Shown here: piece by piece, positions 61,725-64,000 of the stretch
Layout: the number at the start of each line of letters is the position of its first letter
Position numbering within the stretch: position 1 is the first letter of the stretch
NCBI GenBank assembly: GCA_004431415.1
Contig: QPMI01000531.1
Span: forward strand, 1 to 64,000
Length of the DNA stretch: 64,000 nucleotides
Source: Cyanophora paradoxa
Lineage: Eukaryota; Glaucocystophyceae; Cyanophorales; Cyanophoraceae
Direction: 5' to 3'
Notes under the pieces: model-generated
Database searches by the model: none
What the model was told of the DNA's origin: nothing
The model's input: the letters and a program-made list of their open reading frames with translations, nothing else
Translations under genes and position numbers: made by a program

Positions 61725-64000
61725 CTAAAAGTAGAGGACGAGGCGCCGCTGGCCGTCGCGCGTCACCTGGCTCTGCACCTTCGTCACCCGCATCCTGCCC
61801 CCCCGCCCCCGTCAGCCTCGGGCCCGGGAGGGGCGCACGTGGGGCGGGGGGCGGGGCGGGCACCCGTGGCGGTGGGCCTGCTGGGTGAGGGCCCGGATGT
61901 TGGCCATCTCCTGGTCGGGCACGGGCGGCACAACGGGGCTCGCAGGCACGAGCCCCTCGAGCTCCTGCGGGATCGCCTCCAGCTCCAGCGGCGGGGGCCG
62001 GTGCCGCACGCGCCCGCCCGCCGACGCCGGCCGCGGCCGGGCCGGGCCGGGGCGCCCGCCGCGGCTGGAGGCGACGCTGGCGCGGCTGGAGGCGACGCTG
62101 GCGCGCTCGTCGCCGGAGCCGGCGTCGAAGGAGCGGTCGGCCCCGCGCCGCGAGGCGCTGCTATCCCGCAGGCCCCCACCGGGCTCGGGCTCCGCCGCGA
62201 CGCCGAGCGCGGCCGCCGCTGCGGCGCGTACGCCGCCGTCGCCGCCACCATCGCCGCCGCCGCCAGCGGCCCGTTCGCGAGCCGCGGCGGACCCGTCGCT
62301 ACGACGGGCGCGGTGCCGGTCTTGGCGGCGGGGGAGGCGTGGGCGCGGCGCATGGCGGCGGAGAGGTTGTGCGGGGAGTGCCGCCCGCTCGCGTCGGGCC
62401 CGGCGTGCAGGCCGCGCCCGTAGTACCCCCGCGACTGCGAGTGGCTCGAGTGGGCGGGTGAGGGCGGCACGTCCCCGGCCTCGCTCCCGCCCCCCTCCAG
62501 CAGCCTGCGCCCCGCTCAGCGGCGACGCCTCTCCCCGCCGGGGAGGGGGTCCCACCCGAAGAGCTCGCGGACGCGGCGCTCGGCGCGGGCGAGCTGGCGG
62601 CGGACGGCCCGCAGGCTCTCCGCGTCCCGCGCCGCCCGCCGCTCCCCGCCGGCCCCTCCGCGTCCGCCGCCCGCATCTCGGCCACGAGCTGCGCCTGGAT
62701 GCCGATGATGCGCCGCAGCTCCCCGATCTCCCGCTGCGCCTCCGCCAGCTGGCCCCGCAGCGCCTCCCCCCGCTGCTCCCGCCCCGCCCCGCCCGTCGAC
62801 GTCATGATGTCCCCCTGCCGCCGCCGGTCAGGAGCCGGCCGCCGGGCGGGGCGGGGCGGGGCGGACGGTGTAGGCGCGGGCGCGGTGCTCGAGGCGCTCC
62901 TCGAGGGCCATCAGCAGCCGCCGCACCCGCCCCTCGTAGTGCTCCAGGTCCGGCCCCGACGGCCCCCGGCCCGCCCCAGCCCCGCCCCCTCTCCTCGTCC
63001 TCCCGGAAGGCCCGGCCCAGCCGTCGGGGGCGGCGGGCCGAGGGCGAGGCGGCGCGGAAGCCCCGCGCGGCGCTGGCGGAGGGGCTGCTGACGCGGCGCA
63101 GGGAGGCGGCGAGGTGCCGCTCGAGCCGCGCCGCGTCGGCGTCCGGCGAGGGCGACGCCTCCCGCGAGCCCTGCGCGCAGCGTGAGAGGGGCGGGCGGGC
63201 GGGGCCGGCGGGGCACCGGAGGAGGGCCTCGAGGACGGCGCGGGAGCCCATGGCGGAGTCGTTGGCGCGCCCCGCGAGCTCCTTCCCCTCCGCCAGCTCC
63301 GCCGCCTGCTGCGAGCGCCGCGCCTCCGCCACCGCCGCCCGCTGCTCCTCGTACCGCCGCCGCCGCTCCTCCCGCGCCATCTCGTCGCCCCCGCCCTCCC
63401 CCTCCTCCTCCCACGCCGACGTCTCCGAGCCCGAGGCCCCGGCCCGGCGCGGGGGCGCGGGCCGGGGCGGCCGAGGTGCGAGGCGAGCACGCGCTCGAAC
63501 TCGTCCATGGGGGCCCCTCCGCCGCCGCCGAGGCCCCGCGCGTCGCTGACGTCGGCCGCCGCCGCGCCGGCGCGCTCTGAGCCCGCCGCGGCTTCTCCCG
63601 CCCCTCTGCTGCTGCTGCTTCAGGACATCGCCCAGCGGCAGCCGCGGGGCGCCCCCGGCTGGCCCGGGAGCGGCCGCCCGCCGCCGCCGGCCCCGCCGCC
63701 GGCCCCGCCGCCGGCGCCTTCGACGAAGCCGTCCCCGACACTGCGCGGCGCCGGCTCGGGCCCCGCGGGGCGCACAAGACGCGGGGCGGGCGGGGGCGCA
63801 CTGTAGCGGGCCTTGGCGGACTCGGGCCGCTTGCCCTTGGACCGCAGCCGCTCCCGCGCCTCCCCCGCCGTCACTGCCGCCCCGCCCTCAGCCCGCCGGC
63901 CCCGCGGGGGGCACTGGCGGGAAGGGAGCGCACTGCCGGCGCCGCGGGCGGGGCGGTGGCCATGGGCGGGGAGGGGCTCGCCGGGGGCCCCCGGGCCCCG
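61725..64000 (-). CDS. coiled-coil, Arg/Ala-rich protein, 5' end beyond the window
   Basis: The last exon encodes VTKVQSQVTRDGQRRLVLYF-stop at 61725. Upstream exons read LELEAIPQELEGLVPASPVV, QEMANIRALTQQAHRHG, a coiled coil LRGQLAEAQREIGELRRII with GIQAQLVAEM (62680-62760), HYEGRVRRLLMALEERLEH (62880-62945), RRYEEQRAAVAEARRSQQ (63290-63360) and MDEFERVLASHLG (about 63470-63508). Introns are C-rich in the sense strand. The pattern (long helices, disordered Ser/Arg linkers) is cytoskeletal or centrosomal in style, but no family is recognised. Confidence 0.5.

Overview
The window looks like a piece of nuclear genome from a GC-rich unicellular eukaryote, most likely an alga, with a patch of integrated viral DNA on its left. 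The host part (about 24.6 kb to the end) is very GC-rich. Its genes are tightly packed and cut by many short introns: donors are often GTGCGC or GTACGT, acceptors are GCGCAG or similar, a CTGAC branchpoint-like motif lies just upstream, and the sense strand carries C-rich tracts. I cannot place the lineage; a haptophyte or stramenopile is only a guess.

Viral mosaic (1 to about 24.56 kb, AT-richer). 0.5-6.9 kb resembles the replication/integration half of a polinton-like virus (PLV): a basic coiled protein, a large protein with a family-B-polymerase-like palm, an SF1 helicase and an HNH finger, a retroviral-type (rve) integrase, and a protein with two DUF5710 domains. 7.5-8.25 kb is a ~290-bp tandem repeat. 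8.35-14.1 kb holds a capsid cassette (major capsid protein on -, penton and a basic protein on +) flanked by two intron-bearing genes for basic proteins. A ~265-bp repeat (14.35-14.62 kb) is followed abruptly by a very AT-rich module (14.6-19.1 kb) with four fibre-like genes, a phage-like small protein, a DUF723-type zinc finger and an S-adenosylmethionine decarboxylase. 19.1-20.1 kb is AT-rich repeat DNA ending in a perfect 28-bp-stem hairpin. 20.07-23.46 kb is a second, nearly identical capsid cassette, this time with a packaging ATPase, followed by minisatellites and a second copy of the ~265-bp repeat. Almost every viral reading frame is broken by apparent one-base losses in short homopolymers, so the breaks may be partly consensus errors and partly true decay.

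Host part. At 24.56 kb the viral DNA meets what looks like the 3' end of a host gene. After it come a coiled-coil protein gene (-), ribosomal protein S19e (+), a RING/TRAF/MATH ubiquitin-ligase-like gene (+), a 2-kb AT-rich island, a kinase/double-receiver/DUF547 fusion gene (-), a lipase maturation factor (-) head-to-head with a KLHDC4-type kelch protein (+), a possible small gene (-), an unrecognised gene (+), an F-box/LRR gene (-), a Nudix gene (+), a small TIR element with an 8-bp target duplication, a second F-box/LRR gene (+), a tRNA-dihydrouridine synthase (-), a KH-domain gene (+), and a coiled-coil gene running off the right edge (-). Exon limits in the host genes were read by eye; only S19e was worked out base by base. 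Spans given for host genes are start-to-stop and include introns.
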